Assembly: GCA_964034945.1 (NCBI GenBank)
Contig: OZ035963.1
Coordinates: 43,051,090 to 43,115,089 of the forward strand
Direction: 5' to 3'
Source: Chrysopilus asiliformis
Taxonomy: Eukaryota > Arthropoda > Insecta > Diptera > Rhagionidae
Length of the DNA stretch: 64,000 nt
In this document: piece after piece, positions 10,201 through 23,082 of the stretch
Layout: each line of letters begins with the position of its first letter
How positions within the stretch are numbered: position 1 is the stretch's first letter
Notes under the pieces: generated by a model
Told to the model about the DNA's origin: nothing
The model's database searches: none
The model's input: the letters and a program-made list of their open reading frames with translations, nothing else
Translations under genes and position numbers: made by a program

Positions 10201-11700
10201 TTTTGATGGGAAATCGATTTCTGAGAGGGGGCGGGGCTTAACTCGGCCACGCCCCTTTTTCCAATTTTGATGGGAAATCGATGTCTGAGAGGGGGCGGGG
10301 CTTAACTCGGCCACGCCCCTTTTTCCAATTTTGATGGGAAATCGATTTCTGAGAGGGGGCGGGGCTTAACTCGACCACGCCCCTTTTTCCAATTTTGATG
10401 GGAAATCGATTTCTGAGAGGGGGCGGGGCTTAACTCGGCCACGCCCCTTTTTCCAATTTTGACGGGAAATCGATTTCTGAGAGGGGGCGGGGCTTCACTC
10501 GGCCACGCCCCTTTTTCTAATTTTGATGGGAAATCGATTTCTGAGAGGGGGCGGGGCTTAACTCGGCCACGCCCCTTTTTCCAATTTTGATGGGAAATCG
10601 ATTTCTGAGAGGGGGCGGGGCTTAACTCGGCCACGCCCCTTTTTCCAATTTTGATGGGAAATCGATTTCTGAAAGGGGGCGGGGCTTAACTCGGCCACGC
10701 CCCTTTTTCCAATTTTGATGGGAAATCGATTTCTGAGAGGGGGCGGGGCTTAACTCGGCCACGCCCCTTTTTCCAATTTCGATGGGAAATCGATGTCTGA
10801 GAGGGAGCGGGGCTTAACTCGGCCACGCCCCATTTTCCAATTTTGATGGGAAATCGATTTCTGAGAGGTGGCGGGGCTTAACTCGGCCACGCCCCTTTTT
10901 CCAATTTTGATGGGAAATCGATTTCTGAGAGGGGGCGGGGCTTAACTCGGCCACGCCCCTTTTTCCAATTTTGATGGGAAATCGATTTCTGAGAGGGGGC
11001 GGGGCTTAACTCGGCCACGCCCCTTTTTCCAATTTTGATGGGAAATCGATTTCTGAGAGGGGGCGGAGCTTAACTCGGCCATGCCCCTTTTTCCAATTTT
11101 TATGGAAAATCGATTTCTGAGAGGGGGCGGGGCTTAACTCGGCCACGCCCCTTTTTCCAATTTTGACGGGAAATCGATTTCTGAGAGGGGGCGGGGCTTA
11201 ACTCGGCCACGCCCCTTTTTCCAATTTTGATGGGAAATCGATTTCTGAGAGGGGGCGGGGCTTAACTCGGCCACGCCCCTTTTTCCAATTTTGATGGGAA
11301 ATCGATTTCTGAGAAGGGGCGGGGCTTAACTCGGCCACTCCCTTTTTTCCAATTTTGATGGGAAATCGATTTCTGAGAGGGGGCGGGGCTTAACTCGGCC
11401 ACGCTCCTTTTTCCACTTTTGATGGGAAATCGATTTCTGAGAGGGGGCGGGGCTTAACTCGGCCACGCCCCTTTTTCCAATTTTGATGGGAAATTGATTT
11501 CTGAGAGGGGGCGGGGCTTAACTCGGCCACGCCCCTTTTTCCAATTTTGATGGGAAATCGATTTCTGGGAGGGGGCGGGGCTTAACTCGGCCACGCCCCT
11601 TTTTCCAATTTTGATGGGAATTCGATTTCTGAGAGGGGGCGGGGCTTAACTCGGCCACGCCCCTTTTTCCAATTTTGATGGGAAATCGATTTCTGAGAGG
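7251..11700 (+). repeat. Domain of TTCGATGGG, GCTCC/CCACTTTT and GGCGGAGC variants
   Basis: This stretch is marked by CAATTTCGATGGG monomers (for example near 7650, 7905, 8224, 8352, 8479, 9704, 10791). It also has CACGCTCCTTTTTCCACTTTT monomers (near 7505, 8079, 9358, 11405), TTTATGGAAAATCG and GACGGGAAATCG. Blocks near 7425 and 8512 repeat at a lag of 1,087 bp, and blocks near 9024 and 10047 at 1,023 bp. The TTCGATGGG change was not seen right of about 12.9 kb. No gene is present. Confidence 0.8.
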
Positions 11701-14700
11701 GGGCGGGGCTTAACTCGGCCACGCCCCTTTTTCCAATTTTGATGGGAAATCGATTTCTGAGAGGGGGCGGGGCTTAACTCGGCCACGCCCTTTTTCCAAT
11801 TTTGATGGGAAATCGATTTCTGAGAGGGGGCGGGGCTTAACTCGGCCACGCCCCTTTTTCCAATTTTGATGGGAAATCGATTTCTGAGAGGGGGCGGGGC
11901 TTAACTCGGCCACGCCCCTTTTTCCAATTTTGATGGGAAATCGATTTCTGAGAGGGGGCGGGGCTTAACTCGGCCACGCCCATTTTTCCAATTTTGATGG
12001 GAAATCGATTTCTGAGAAGGGGCGGGGCTTAACTCGGCCACGCCCCTTTTTCCAATTTTGATGGGAAATCGATTTCCGAGAAGGGGCGGGGCTTAACTCG
12101 GCCACGCCCCTTTTTCCAATTTTGATGGGAAATCGATTTCTGAGAGGGGGCGGGGCTTAACACGGCCACGGCCCTTTTTCCAATTTTGATGGGAAATCGA
12201 TTTCTGAGAGGGGGCGGGGCTTAACTCGGCCACGCCCCTTTTTCCAATTTTGATGGGAAATCGATTTCTGAGAGAGGCCGGGGCTTAACTTGGCCACGCC
12301 CCTTTTTCCAATTTTGATGGGAAATCGATTTCTGAGAGGGGGCGGGACTTAACTCGGCCACGCCCCTTTTTCCAATTTTGATGGGAAATCGATTTCTGAG
12401 AGGGGGCGGGGCTTAACTCGGCCACGCCCCTTTTTCCAATTTTGATGGGAAATCGATTTCTGAGAGGGGGCGGGGCTTAACTCGGCCACGCCCCTTTTTC
12501 CAATTTTGATGGGAAATCGATTTCTGAGAGGGGGCGGGGCTTAACTCGGCCACGCCCCTTTTTCAAATTTTGATGTTAAATCGATTTCTGAGAGGGGCCG
12601 GGGCTTAGCTCGGCCACGGCCCTTTTTCCAATTTTGATGGGAAATCGATTTCTGAGAGGGGGCGGGGCTTAACTCGGCCACGCCCCTTTTTCCAATTTTG
12701 ATGGGAAATCGATTTCTGAGAGAGGGCGGGGCTTAACTTGGCCACGCCCCTTTTTCCAATTTTGATGGGAAATCGATTTCTGAGAGGGGGCGGGGCTTAA
12801 CTCGGCCACGCCCCTTTTTCCAATTTTGATGGGAAATCGATTTCTGAGAGGGGGCGGGGCTTAACTCGGCCACGCCCCTTTTTCCAATTTCGATGGGAAA
12901 TCGATTTCTGAGAGGGGGCGGGGCTTAACTCGGCCACGCCCCTTTTTCCAATTTTGATGGGAAATCGATTTCTGAGAGGGGGCGGGGCTTAACTCGGCCA
13001 CGCCCCTTTTTCCAATTTTGATGGGAAATCGATTTCTGAGAGGGGGCGGGGCTTAACTCGGCCACGCCCCTTTTTCCAATTTTGATGGGAAATCGATTTC
13101 TGAGAGGGGGCGGGGCTTAACTCGGCCACGCCCCTTTTTCCAATTTTGATGGGAAATCGATTTCTGAGAGGGGGCGGGGCTTAACTCGGCCACGGCCCTT
13201 TTTCCAATTTTGATGGGAAATCGATTTCTGAGAGGGGGCGGGGCTTAACTCGGCCACGCCCCTTTTTCCAATTTTGATGGGAAATCGATTTCTGAGAGAG
13301 GCCGGGGCTTAACTTGGCCACGCCCCTTTTTCCAATTTTGATGGGAAATCGATTTCTGAGAGGGGGCGGGACTTAACTCGGCCACGCCCCTTTTTCCAAT
13401 TTTGATGGGAAATCGATTTCTGAGAGGGGGCGGGGCTTAACTCGGCCACGCCCCTTTTTCCAATTTTGATGGAAAATCGATTTCTGAGAGGGGGCGGGGC
13501 TTAACTCGGCCACGCCCCTTTTTCCAATTTTGATGGGAAATCGATTTCTGAGAGGGGGCGGGGCTTAACTCGGCCACGCCCCTTTTTCAAATTTTGATGT
13601 TAAATCGATTTCTGAGAGGGGCCGGGGCTTAGCTCGGCCACGGCCCTTTTTCCAATTTTGATGGGAAATCGATTTCTGAGAGGGGGCGGGGCTTAACTCG
13701 GCCACGCCCCTTTTTCCAATTTTGATTGGAAATCGATTTCTGAGAGAGGCCGGGGCTTAACTTGGCCACGCCCCTTTTTCCAATTTTGATGGGAAATCGA
13801 TTTCTGAGAGGGGGCGGGGCTTAACTCGGCCACGCCCCTTTTTCCAATTTTGATGGGAAATCGATTTCTGAGAGGGGGCGGGGCTTAACTCGGCCACGCC
13901 CCTTTTTCCAATTTTGATGGAAAATCGATTTCTGAGAGGGGGCGGGGCTTAACTCGACCACGCCCCTTTTTCCAATTTTGTTGGGAAATCGATTTCTGAG
14001 AGGGGGCGGGGCTTAACTCGGCCACGCCCCTTTTTCCAATTTTGATGGGAAATCGATTTCTGAGAGGGGGCGGGGCTTAACTCGGCCACGCCCCTTTTTC
14101 CAATTTTGATGGGAAATCGATTTCGGAGAGGGGGCGGGGCTTAACTCGGCCACGCCCCTTTTTCCAATTTTGATGGGAAATCGATTTCTGAGAGGGGGCG
14201 GGGCTTAACTCGGCCACGCCCCTTTTTCCAATTTTGATGGAAAATCGATTTCTGAGAGGGGGCGGGGCTTAACTCGACCACGCCCCTTTTTCCAATTTTG
14301 TTGGGAAATCGATTTCTGAGAGGGGGCGGGGCTTAACTCGGCCACGCCCCTTTTTCCAATTTTGATGGGAAATCGATTTCTGAGAGGGGGCGGGGCTTAA
14401 CTCGGCCACGCCCCTTTTTCCAATTTTGATGGGAAATCGATTTCGGAGAGGGGGCGGGGCTTAACTCGGCCACGCCCCTTTTTCCAATTTTGACGGGAAA
14501 TCGATTTCTGAGAGGGGGCGGGGCTTAACTCGGTCACGCTCCTTTTTCCACTTTTGATGGGAAATCGATTTCTGAGAGGGGGCGGGGCTTAACTCGGCCA
14601 CGCCCCTTTTTCCAATTTTGATGGGAAATCGATTTCTGAGAGGGGGCGGGGCTTAACTCGGTCACGCTCCTTTTTCCACTTTTGATGGGAAATCGATTTC

Positions 14701-15320
14701 TGAGAGGGGGCGGGGCTTAACTCGGCCACGCCCCTTTTTCCAATTTTGATGGGAAATCGATTTCTGAGAGGGGGCGGGACTTAATTCGGCCACGCCCCTT
14801 TTTCCAATTTTGATGGGAAATCGATTTCTGAGAGGGGGCGGGGCTTAACTCGGCCACGCCCCTTTTTCCAATTTTGATAGGAAATCGATTTCTGAGAGGG
14901 GGCGGGGCTTAACTCGGCCACGCCCCTTTTTCCAATTTTGATGGGAAATCGATTTCTGAGAGGGGGCGGGGCTTAACTCGGCCACGCCCCTTTTTCCAAT
15001 TTTGATGGGAAATCGATTTCTGAGAGGGGGCGGGGCTTAACTCGGCCACGCCCCTTTTTCCAATTTTGATGGGAAATCGATTTCTGAGAGGGGGCGGGGC
15101 TTAACTCGGCCACGCCCCTTTTTCCAATTTTGATGGGAAATCGATTTCTGAGAGGGGGCGGGGCTTAACTCGGCCACGCCCCTTTTTCAAATTTTGATGT
15201 TAAATCGATTTCTGAGAGGGGCCGGGCTTAGCTCGGCCACGGCCCTTTTTCCAATTTTGATGGGAAATCGATTTCTGAGAGGGGGCGGGGCTTAACTCGG
15301 CCACGCCCCTTTTTCCAATT
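11701..15320 (+). repeat. Near-consensus region with 1,024-bp and 320-bp duplications
   Basis: The marker GAGAGAGGCCGGGG/AACTTGGCC at 12270 recurs at 13294, and CAAATTTTGATGTTAAATCG at 12564 recurs at 13588, both exactly 16 monomers (1,024 bp) apart. At 13915 and 14235 a GATGGAAAATCG, CTCGACCACG, TTTTGTTGGG, TTTCGGAG string is repeated at exactly 320 bp (five monomers). GTCACGCTCC/CCACTTTT monomers near 14533 and 14661 are two monomers apart. The CAAATTTT marker is seen again at 15188. Confidence 0.82.
13915..14554 (+). repeat. Five-monomer (320-bp) tandem duplication
   Basis: GATGGAAAATCG occurs at 13915 and 14235 and TTTCGGAG at about 14121 and 14441, each pair 320 bp apart with the CTCGACCACG and GTTGGG monomers between them. 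Five monomers were duplicated in tandem with little change since. Confidence 0.85.
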
Positions 15321-15919
15321 TTGATTGGAAATCGATTTCTGAGAGAGGCCGGGGCTTAACTTGGCCACGCCCCTTTTTCCAATTTTGATGGGAAATCGAT
15401 TTCTGAGAGGGGGCGGGGCTTAACTCGGCCACGCCCCTTTTTCCAATTTTGATGGGAAATCGATTTCTGAGAGGGGGCGGGGCTTAACTCGGCCACGCCC
15501 CTTTTTCCAATTTTGATGGAAAATCGATTTCTGAGAGGGGGCGGGGCTTAACTCGACCACGCCCCTTTTTCCAATTTTGTTGGGAAATCGATTTCTGAGA
15601 GGGGGCGGGGCTTAACTCGGCCACGCCCCTTTTTCCAATTTTGATGGGAAATCGATTTCTGAGAGGGGGCGGGGCTTAACTCGGCCACGCCCCTTTTTCC
15701 AATTTTGATGGGAAATCGATTTCTGAGAGGGGGTGGCTTAACTCGGCCACGCCCCTTTTTCCAATTTTGATGGGAAATTGATTTCTGAGAGGAGGCGGGG
15801 TTTAACTCGGCCACGCCCCTTTTTCCAATTTTGATGGGAAATCGATTTCTGAGAAGGGGCGGGGCTTAACTCGGCCACGCCCATTTTTCCAATTTTGATG
15901 GGAAATCGATTTCTGAGAA

Positions 15920-15929
15920 GGGGGGGGGG
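15920..15929 (+). repeat. Poly-G tract (10 G)
   Basis: GAGAA-type tract in the composite block copy at 15.8 kb. Confidence 0.9.
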
Positions 15930-16816
15930 CTTAACTCGGCCACGCCCATTTTTCCAATTTTGATGGGAAATCGATTTCTGAGAGGGGGCGGGGCTTAACT
16001 CGGCCACGCCCCTTTTTCCAATTTTGATGGGAAATCGATTTCTGAGAGGGGGCGGGGCTTAGCTCGGCCACGGCCCTTTTTCCAATTTTGATGGGAAATC
16101 GATTTCTGAGAGGGGGCGGGGCTTAACTCGGCCACGCCCCTTTTTCCAATTTTGATGGGAAATCGATTTTTGAGAGGGGGCGGGGCTTAACTCGGCCACG
16201 CCCCTTTTTCCAATTTTGATGGGAAATCGATTTCTGAGAGGGGGCGGAGCTTAACTCGGCCACGCCCCTTTTTCCAATTTTGATGGGAAATCGATTTCTG
16301 AGAGGGGGCGGGGCTTAACTCGGCCACGCCCCTTTTTCCAATTTTGATGGGAAATTGATTTGTGAGAGGGGACGGGGCTTAACTCGGCCACGCCCCTTTT
16401 TCCAATTTTGATGGGAAATCGATTTCTGAGAGGGGGCGGGGCTTAACTCGGCCACGCCCCTTTTTCCAATTTTGATGGGAAATCAATTTCTGAGAGGGGA
16501 CGGGGCTTAACTCGGCCACGCCCCTTTTTCCAATTTTGATGGGAAATCGATTTGTGAGAAGGGGTGGGGCTTAACTCGGCCACGCCCCTTTTTCCAATTT
16601 TGATGGGAAATCGATTTCTGAGAGGGGGCGGGGCTTAACTCGGCCACGCCCCTTTTTCCAATTTTGATGGGAAATTGATTTCTGAGAGGAGGCGGGGTTT
16701 AACTCGGCCACGCCTCTTTTTCCAATTTTGATGGGAAATCGATTTCTGAGAAGGGGCGGGGCTTAACTCGGCCACGCCCATTTTTCCAATTTTGATGGGA
16801 AATCGATTTCTGAGAA

Positions 16817-16825
16817 GGGGGGGGG
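16817..16825 (+). repeat. Poly-G tract (9 G)
   Basis: GAGAA-type tract in the tandem neighbour of the 15.8 kb block. It is one G shorter although the surrounding monomers are nearly identical. Confidence 0.9.
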
Positions 16826-18150
16826 CTTAACTCGGCCACGCCCATTTTTCCAATTTTGATGGGAAATCGATTTCTGAGAGGGGGCGGGGCTTAACTCGGC
16901 CACGCCCCTTTTTCCAATTTTGATGGGAAATCGATTTCTGAGAGGGGGCGGGGCTTAGCTCGGCCACGGCCCTTTTTCCAATTTTGATGGGAAATCGATT
17001 TCTGAGAGGGGGCGGGGCTTAACTCGGCCACGCCCCTTTTTCCAATTTTGATGGGAAATCGATTTTTGAGAGGGGGCGGGGCTTAACTCGGCCACGCCCC
17101 TTTTTCCAATTTTGATGGGAAATCGATTTCTGAGAGGGGGCGGAGCTTAACTCGGCCACGCCCCTTTTTCCAATTTTGATGGGAAATCGATTTCTGAGAG
17201 GGGGCGGGGCTTAACTCGGCCACGCCCCTTTTTCCAATTTTGATGGGAAATTGATTTGTGAGAGGGGACGGGGCTTAACTCGGCCACGCCCCTTTTTCCA
17301 ATTTTGATGGGAAATCGATTTCTGAGAGGGGGCGGGGCTTAACTCGGCCACGCCCCTTTTTCCAATTTTGATGGGAAATCAATTTCTGAGAGGGGACGGG
17401 GCTTAACTCGGCCACGCCCCTTTTTCCAATTTTGATGGGAAATCGATTTGTGAGAAGGGGTGGGGCTTAACTCGGCCACGCCCCTTTTTCCAATTTTGAT
17501 GGGAAATCGATTTCTGAGAGGGGGCGGGGCTTAACTCGGCCACGCCCCTTTTTCCAATTTTGATGGGAAATCAATTTCTGAGAGGGGACGGGGCTTAACT
17601 CGGCCACTCCCCTTTTTCCAATTTTGATGGGAAATCGATTTCTGAGAGGGGGCGGGACTTAACTCGGCCACGCCCCTTTTTCCAATTTTGATGGGAAATC
17701 GATTTCTGAGAGGGGGCGGGGCTTAACTCGGCCACGCCCCTTTTTCCAATTTTGATAGGAAATCGATTTCTGAGAGGGGGCGGGGCTTAACTCGGCCACG
17801 CCCCTTTTTCCAATTTTGATGGGAAATCGATTTCTGAGAGGGGGCGGGGCTTAACTCGGTCACGCCCCTTTTTCCAATTTTGATAGGAAATCGATTTCTG
17901 AGAGGGGGCGGGGCTTAACTCGGCCACGTCCCTTTTTCCAATTTTGATGGGAAATCGATTTCTGAGAGGGGCGGGGCTTCACTCGGCCACGCCCCTTTTT
18001 CCAATTTTGATGGGAAATCAATTTCTGAGAGGGGGCGGGGCTTAACTCGGCCACGCCCCTTTTTCCAATTTTGATGGGAAATCGATTTCTGAGAGGGGGC
18101 GGGGCTTAACTCGGCCACGCCCCTTTTTCCAATTTTGATGGGAAATCGAT

Positions 18151-18764
18151 TTCTGAGAGGGGGCGGGGCTTAACTCGGCCACGCCCCTTTTTCCAATTTT
18201 GATGGAAAATCGATTTCTGAGAGGGGGCGGGGCTTAACTCGACCACACCCCTTTTTCCAATTTTGTTGGGAAATCGATTTCTGAGAGGGGGCGGGGCTTA
18301 ACTCGGCCACGCCCCTTTTTCCAATTTTGATGGGAAATCGATTTCTGAGAGGGGGCGGGGCTTAACTCGGCCACGCCCCTTTTTCCAATTTTGATGGGAA
18401 ATCGATTTCTGAGAGGGGGCGGGGCTTAACTCGGCCACGCCCCTTTTTCCAATTTTGATGGGAAATCGATTTCTGAGAGGGGGCGGGGCTTAACTCGACC
18501 ACGCCCCTTTTTCCAATTTTGTTGGGAAATCGATTTCTGAGAGGGGGCGGGGCTTAACTCGGCCACGCCCCTTTTTCCAATTTTGATGGGAAATCGATTT
18601 CTGAGAAGGGGCGGGGCTTAACTCGGCCACGCCCCTTTTTCCAATTTTGATGGGAAATCGATTTCTGAGAAGGGGCGGGGCTTAACTCGGCCACGCCACT
18701 TTTTCCAATTTTGATGGGAAATCGATTTCTGTGAAGGGGGGGGGGCTTAACTCTGTCACGCCCA
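18151..18764 (+). repeat. Linking segment with GTGAA poly-G monomer
   Basis: Monomers are GATGGAAAATCG, CTCGACCAC and TTTTGTTGGG types, twice, then GAGAAGGGGCGGGG, a CGCCACTTTTT monomer and a 10-G tract at 18736-18745 followed by ACTCTGTCACGCCCA. The same ending occurs at 4.2 kb. Confidence 0.8.
18736..18745 (+). repeat. Poly-G tract (10 G), GTGAA type
   Basis: It has the same neighbours as the tract at 4273: CGCCACTTTTT before, CTCTGTCACG after. Confidence 0.9.
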
Positions 18765-21700
18765 TTTTTCCAATTTTGATGGGAAATCGATTTCTGAGAG
18801 GGGGCGGGGCTTAACTCGGCCACGCCCCTTTTTCCAATTTTGATGGGAAATCGATTTCTGAGAGAGGCCGGGGCTTAATCGGCCACGCCCCTTTTTCCAA
18901 TTTTGATGGGAAATCGATTTCTGAGAGGGGGCGGGGCTTAACTCGGCCACGCCCCTTTTTCCAATTTTGATGGGAAATCGATTTCTGAGAAGGGGCGGGT
19001 CTTAACTCGGCCACGCCCCTTTTTCTAATTTTGATGGGAAATCGATTTCTGAGAGGAGGCGGGGTTTAACTCGGCCACGCCCCTTTTTCCAATTTTGATG
19101 GGAAATCGATTTCTGAGAGGGGGCGGGGCTTAACTCGGCCACGCCCCTTTTTCCAATTTTGATGGGAAATCGATTTCTGAGAAGGGGCGGGGCTTAACTC
19201 GGCCACGCCCCTTTTTCCAATTTTGATAGGAAATCGATTTCTGAGAGGGGGCGGGGCTTAACTCGGCCATGCCCCTTTTTCCAATTTTGATGGGAAATCG
19301 ATTTCTGAGAGGGGGCGGGGCTTAACTCGGCCACGCCCCTTTTTCCAATTTTGATGGGAAATCGATTTCTGAGAGGGGTCGGGGCTTAACTCGGCCACGC
19401 CCCTTTTTCAAATTTTGATGTTAAATCGATTTCTGAGAGGGGGCGGGGCTTAACTCGGCCACGCCCCTTTTTCCAATTTTGATGGGAAATCGATTTCTGA
19501 GAGGGGGCGGGGCTTAACTCGGCCACGCCCCTTTTTCCAATTTTGATGGGAAATCGATTTCTGAGAGGGGGCGGGGCTTAACTCGGCCACGCCCCTTTTT
19601 CCAATTTTGATGGGAAATCGATTTCTGAGAGGGGGCGGGGCTTAACTCGGCCACGCCCCTTTTTCCAATTTTGATGGGAAATCGATTTCTGAGAGGGGGC
19701 GGGGCTTAACTCGGCCACGCCCCTTTTTCCAATTTTGATGGGAAATCGATTTCTGAGAGGGGGCGGGGCTTAACTCGGCCACGCCCCTTTTTCCAATTTT
19801 GATGGAAAATCGATTTCTGAGAGGGGGCGGGGCTTAACTCGGCCACGCCCCTTTTTCCAATTTTGATGGGAAATCGATTTCTGAGAGGGGGCGGGGCTTA
19901 ACTCGGCCACGCCCCTTTTTCCAATTTTGATGGGAAATCGATTTCTGAGAGGGGGTGGCTTAACTCGGCCACGGCCCTTTTTCCAATTTTGATGGGAAAT
20001 CGATTTCTGAGAGGGGGCGGGGCTTAACTCGGCCACGCCCCTTTTTCCAATTTTGATGGGAAATTGATTTCTGAGAGGAGGCGGGGTTTAACTCGGCCAC
20101 GCCCCTTTTTCCAATTTTGATGGGAAATCGATTTCTGAGAAGGGGCGGGGCTTAACTCGGCCACGCCCATTTTTCCAATTTTGATGGGAAATCGATTTCT
20201 GAGAGGGGGCGGGGCTTAACTCGGCCACGCCCCTTTTTCCAATTTTGATGGGAAATCGATTTCTGAGAGGGGGCGGGGCTTAGCTCGGCCACGGCCCTTT
20301 TTCCAATTTTGATGGGAAATCGATTTCTGAGAGGGGGCGGGGCTTAACTCGGCCACGTCCCTTTTTCCAATTTTGATGGGAAATCGATTTTTGAGAGGGG
20401 GCGGGGCTTAACTCGGCCACGCCCCTTTTTCCAATTTTGATGGGAAATCGATTTCTGAGAGGGGGCGGAGCTTAACTCGGCCACGCCCCTTTTTCCAATT
20501 TTGATGGGAAATCGATTTCTGAGAGGGGGCGGGGCTTAACTCGGCCACGCCCCTTTTTCCAATTTTGATGGGAAATTGATTTGTGAGAGGGGACGGGGCT
20601 TAACTCGGCCACGCCCCTTTTTCCAATTTTGATGGGAAATCGATTTCTGAGAGGGGGCGGGGCTTAACTCGGCCACGCCCCTTTTTCCAATTTTGATGGG
20701 AAATCAATTTCTGAGAGGGGACGGGGCTTAACTCGGCCACGCCCCTTTTTCCAATTTTGATGGGAAATCGATTTGTGAGAAGGGGTGGGGCTTAACTCGG
20801 CCACGCCCCTTTTTCCAATTTTGATGGGAAATCGATTTCTGAGAGGGGGCGGGGCTTAACTCGGCCACGCCCCTTTTTCCAATTTTGATGGGAAATCGAT
20901 TTCTGAGAGAGGCCGGGGCTTAATCGGCCACGCCCCTTTTTCCAATTTTGATGGGAAATCGATTTCTGAGAGGGGGCGGGGCTTAACTCGGCCACGCCCC
21001 TTTTTCCAATTTTGATGGGAAATCGATTTCTGAGAAGGGGCGGGTCTTAACTCGGCCACGCCCCTTTTTCTAATTTTGATGGGAAATCGATTTCTGAGAG
21101 GAGGCGGGGTTTAACTCGGCCACGCCCCTTTTTCCAATTTTGATGGGAAATCGATTTCTGAGAGGGGGCGGGGCTTAACTCGGCCACGCCCCTTTTTCCA
21201 ATTTTGATGGGAAATCGATTTCTGAGAAGGGGCGGGGCTTAACTCGGCCACGCCCCTTTTTCCAATTTTGATAGGAAATCGATTTCTGAGAGGGGGCGGG
21301 GCTTAACTCGGCCATGCCCCTTTTTCCAATTTTGATGGGAAATCGATTTCTGAGAGGGGGCGGGGCTTAACTCGGCCACGCCCCTTTTTCCAATTTTGAT
21401 GGGAAATCGATTTCTGAGAGGGGTCGGGGCTTAACTCGGCCACGCCCCTTTTTCAAATTTTGATGTTAAATCGATTTCTGAGAGGGGGCGGGGCTTAACT
21501 CGGCCACGCCCCTTTTTCCAATTTTGATGGGAAATCGATTTCTGAGAGGGGGCGGGGCTTAACTCGGCCACGCCCCTTTTTCCAATTTTGATGGGAAATC
21601 GATTTCTGAGAGGGGGCGGGGCTTAACTCGGCCACGCCCCTTTTTCCAATTTTGATGGGAAATCGATTTCTGAGAGGGGGCGGGGCTTAACTCGGCCACG

Positions 21701-22945
21701 CCCCTTTTTCCAATTTTGATGGGAAATCGATTTCTGAGAGGGGGCGGGGCTTAACTCGGCCACGCCCCTTTTTCCAATTTTGATGGGAAATCGATTTCTG
21801 AGAGGGGGCGGGGCTTAACTCGGCCACGCCCCTTTTTCCAATTTTGATGGAAAATCGATTTCTGAGAGGGGGCGGGGCTTAACTCGGCCACGCCCCTTTT
21901 TCCAATTTTGATGGGAAATCGATTTCTGAGAGGGGGCGGGGCTTAACTCGGCCACGCCCCTTTTTCCAATTTTGATGGGAAATCGATTTCTGAGAGGGGG
22001 TGGCTTAACTCGGCCACGGCCCTTTTTCCAATTTTGATGGGAAATCGATTTCTGAGAGGGGGCGGGGCTTAACTCGGCCACGCCCCTTTTTCCAATTTTG
22101 ATGGGAAATTGATTTCTGAGAGGAGGCGGGGTTTAACTCGGCCACGCCCCTTTTTCCAATTTTGATGGGAAATCGATTTCTGAGAAGGGGCGGGGCTTAA
22201 CTCGGCCACGCCCATTTTTCCAATTTTGATGGGAAATCGATTTCTGAGAGGGGGCGGGGCTTAACTCGGCCACGCCCCTTTTTCCAATTTTGATGGGAAA
22301 TCGATTTCTGAGAGGGGGCGGGGCTTAGCTCGGCCACGGCCCTTTTTCCAATTTTGATGGGAAATCGATTTCTGAGAGGGGGCGGGGCTTAACTCGGCCA
22401 CGTCCCTTTTTCCAATTTTGATGGGAAATCGATTTTTGAGAGGGGGCGGGGCTTAACTCGGCCACGCCCCTTTTTCCAATTTTGATGGGAAATCGATTTC
22501 TGAGAGGGGGCGGAGCTTAACTCGGCCACGCCCCTTTTTCCAATTTTGATGGGAAATCGATTTCTGAGAGGGGGCGGGGCTTAACTCGGCCACGCCCCTT
22601 TTTCCAATTTTGATGGGAAATTGATTTGTGAGAGGGGACGGGGCTTAACTCGGCCACGCCCCTTTTTCCAATTTTGATGGGAAATCGATTTCTGAGAGGG
22701 GGCGGGGCTTAACTCGGCCACGCCCCTTTTTCCAATTTTGATGGGAAATCAATTTCTGAGAGGGGACGGGGCTTAACTCGGCCACGCCCCTTTTTCCAAT
22801 TTTGATGGGAAATCGATTTGTGAGAAGGGGTGGGGCTTAACTCGGCCACGCCCCTTTTTCCAATTTTGATGGGAAATCGATTTCTGAGAGGGGGCGGGGC
22901 TTAACTCGGCCACGCCCCTTTTTCCAATTTTGATGGGAAATTGAT
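18765..22945 (+). repeat. 2,045-bp tandem pair (32-monomer higher-order repeat)
   Basis: Every marker I compared recurs at a lag of exactly 2,045 bp. These are a 63-bp GAGGCCGGGGCTTAATCGG monomer (about 18861 and 20906), a GGCCATGCCCC monomer, GGGTCGGGGC, CAAATTTTGATGTTAAATCG (19409 and 21454), a shortened GGGGGTGGCTTAAC monomer, ACGTCCC and GATTTTTGAG. The unit is 32 monomers minus 3 bp, explained by the 1-bp and 2-bp deletions in the two shortened monomers. I saw no difference between the copies until about 22,945, where the second copy switches to an AAATTGATTT/GAGGAGGCGG composite block. Confidence 0.9.
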
Positions 22946-23082
22946 TTCTGAGAGGAGGCGGGGTTTAACTCGGCCACGCCCCTTTTTCCAATTTTGATGG
23001 GAAATCGATTTCTGAGAAGGGGCGGGGCTTAACTCGGCCACGCCCATTTTTCCAATTTTGATGGGAAATCGATTTCAGAGAA

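Larger units (their letters stand above)
15321..18150 (+). repeat. Composite block twice in tandem (about 896 bp)
   Basis: The string that begins AAATTGATTT/GAGGAGGCGGGGTTT and ends GATTTGTGAGAAGGGG runs from 15775 to 16568 and again from 16672 to 17465. TTAGCTCGG markers at 16059 and 16955 are exactly 14 monomers apart. The starts differ by about two bases because the G tracts are 10 G (15920) and 9 G (16817). From about 17,040 to 18,060 the sequence matches 23,700-24,720 at a lag of 6,663 bp, including GATAGGAAATCG, GGTCACG, ACGTCCC and a shortened GAGGGGCGGGGCTTCAC monomer. Confidence 0.85.
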
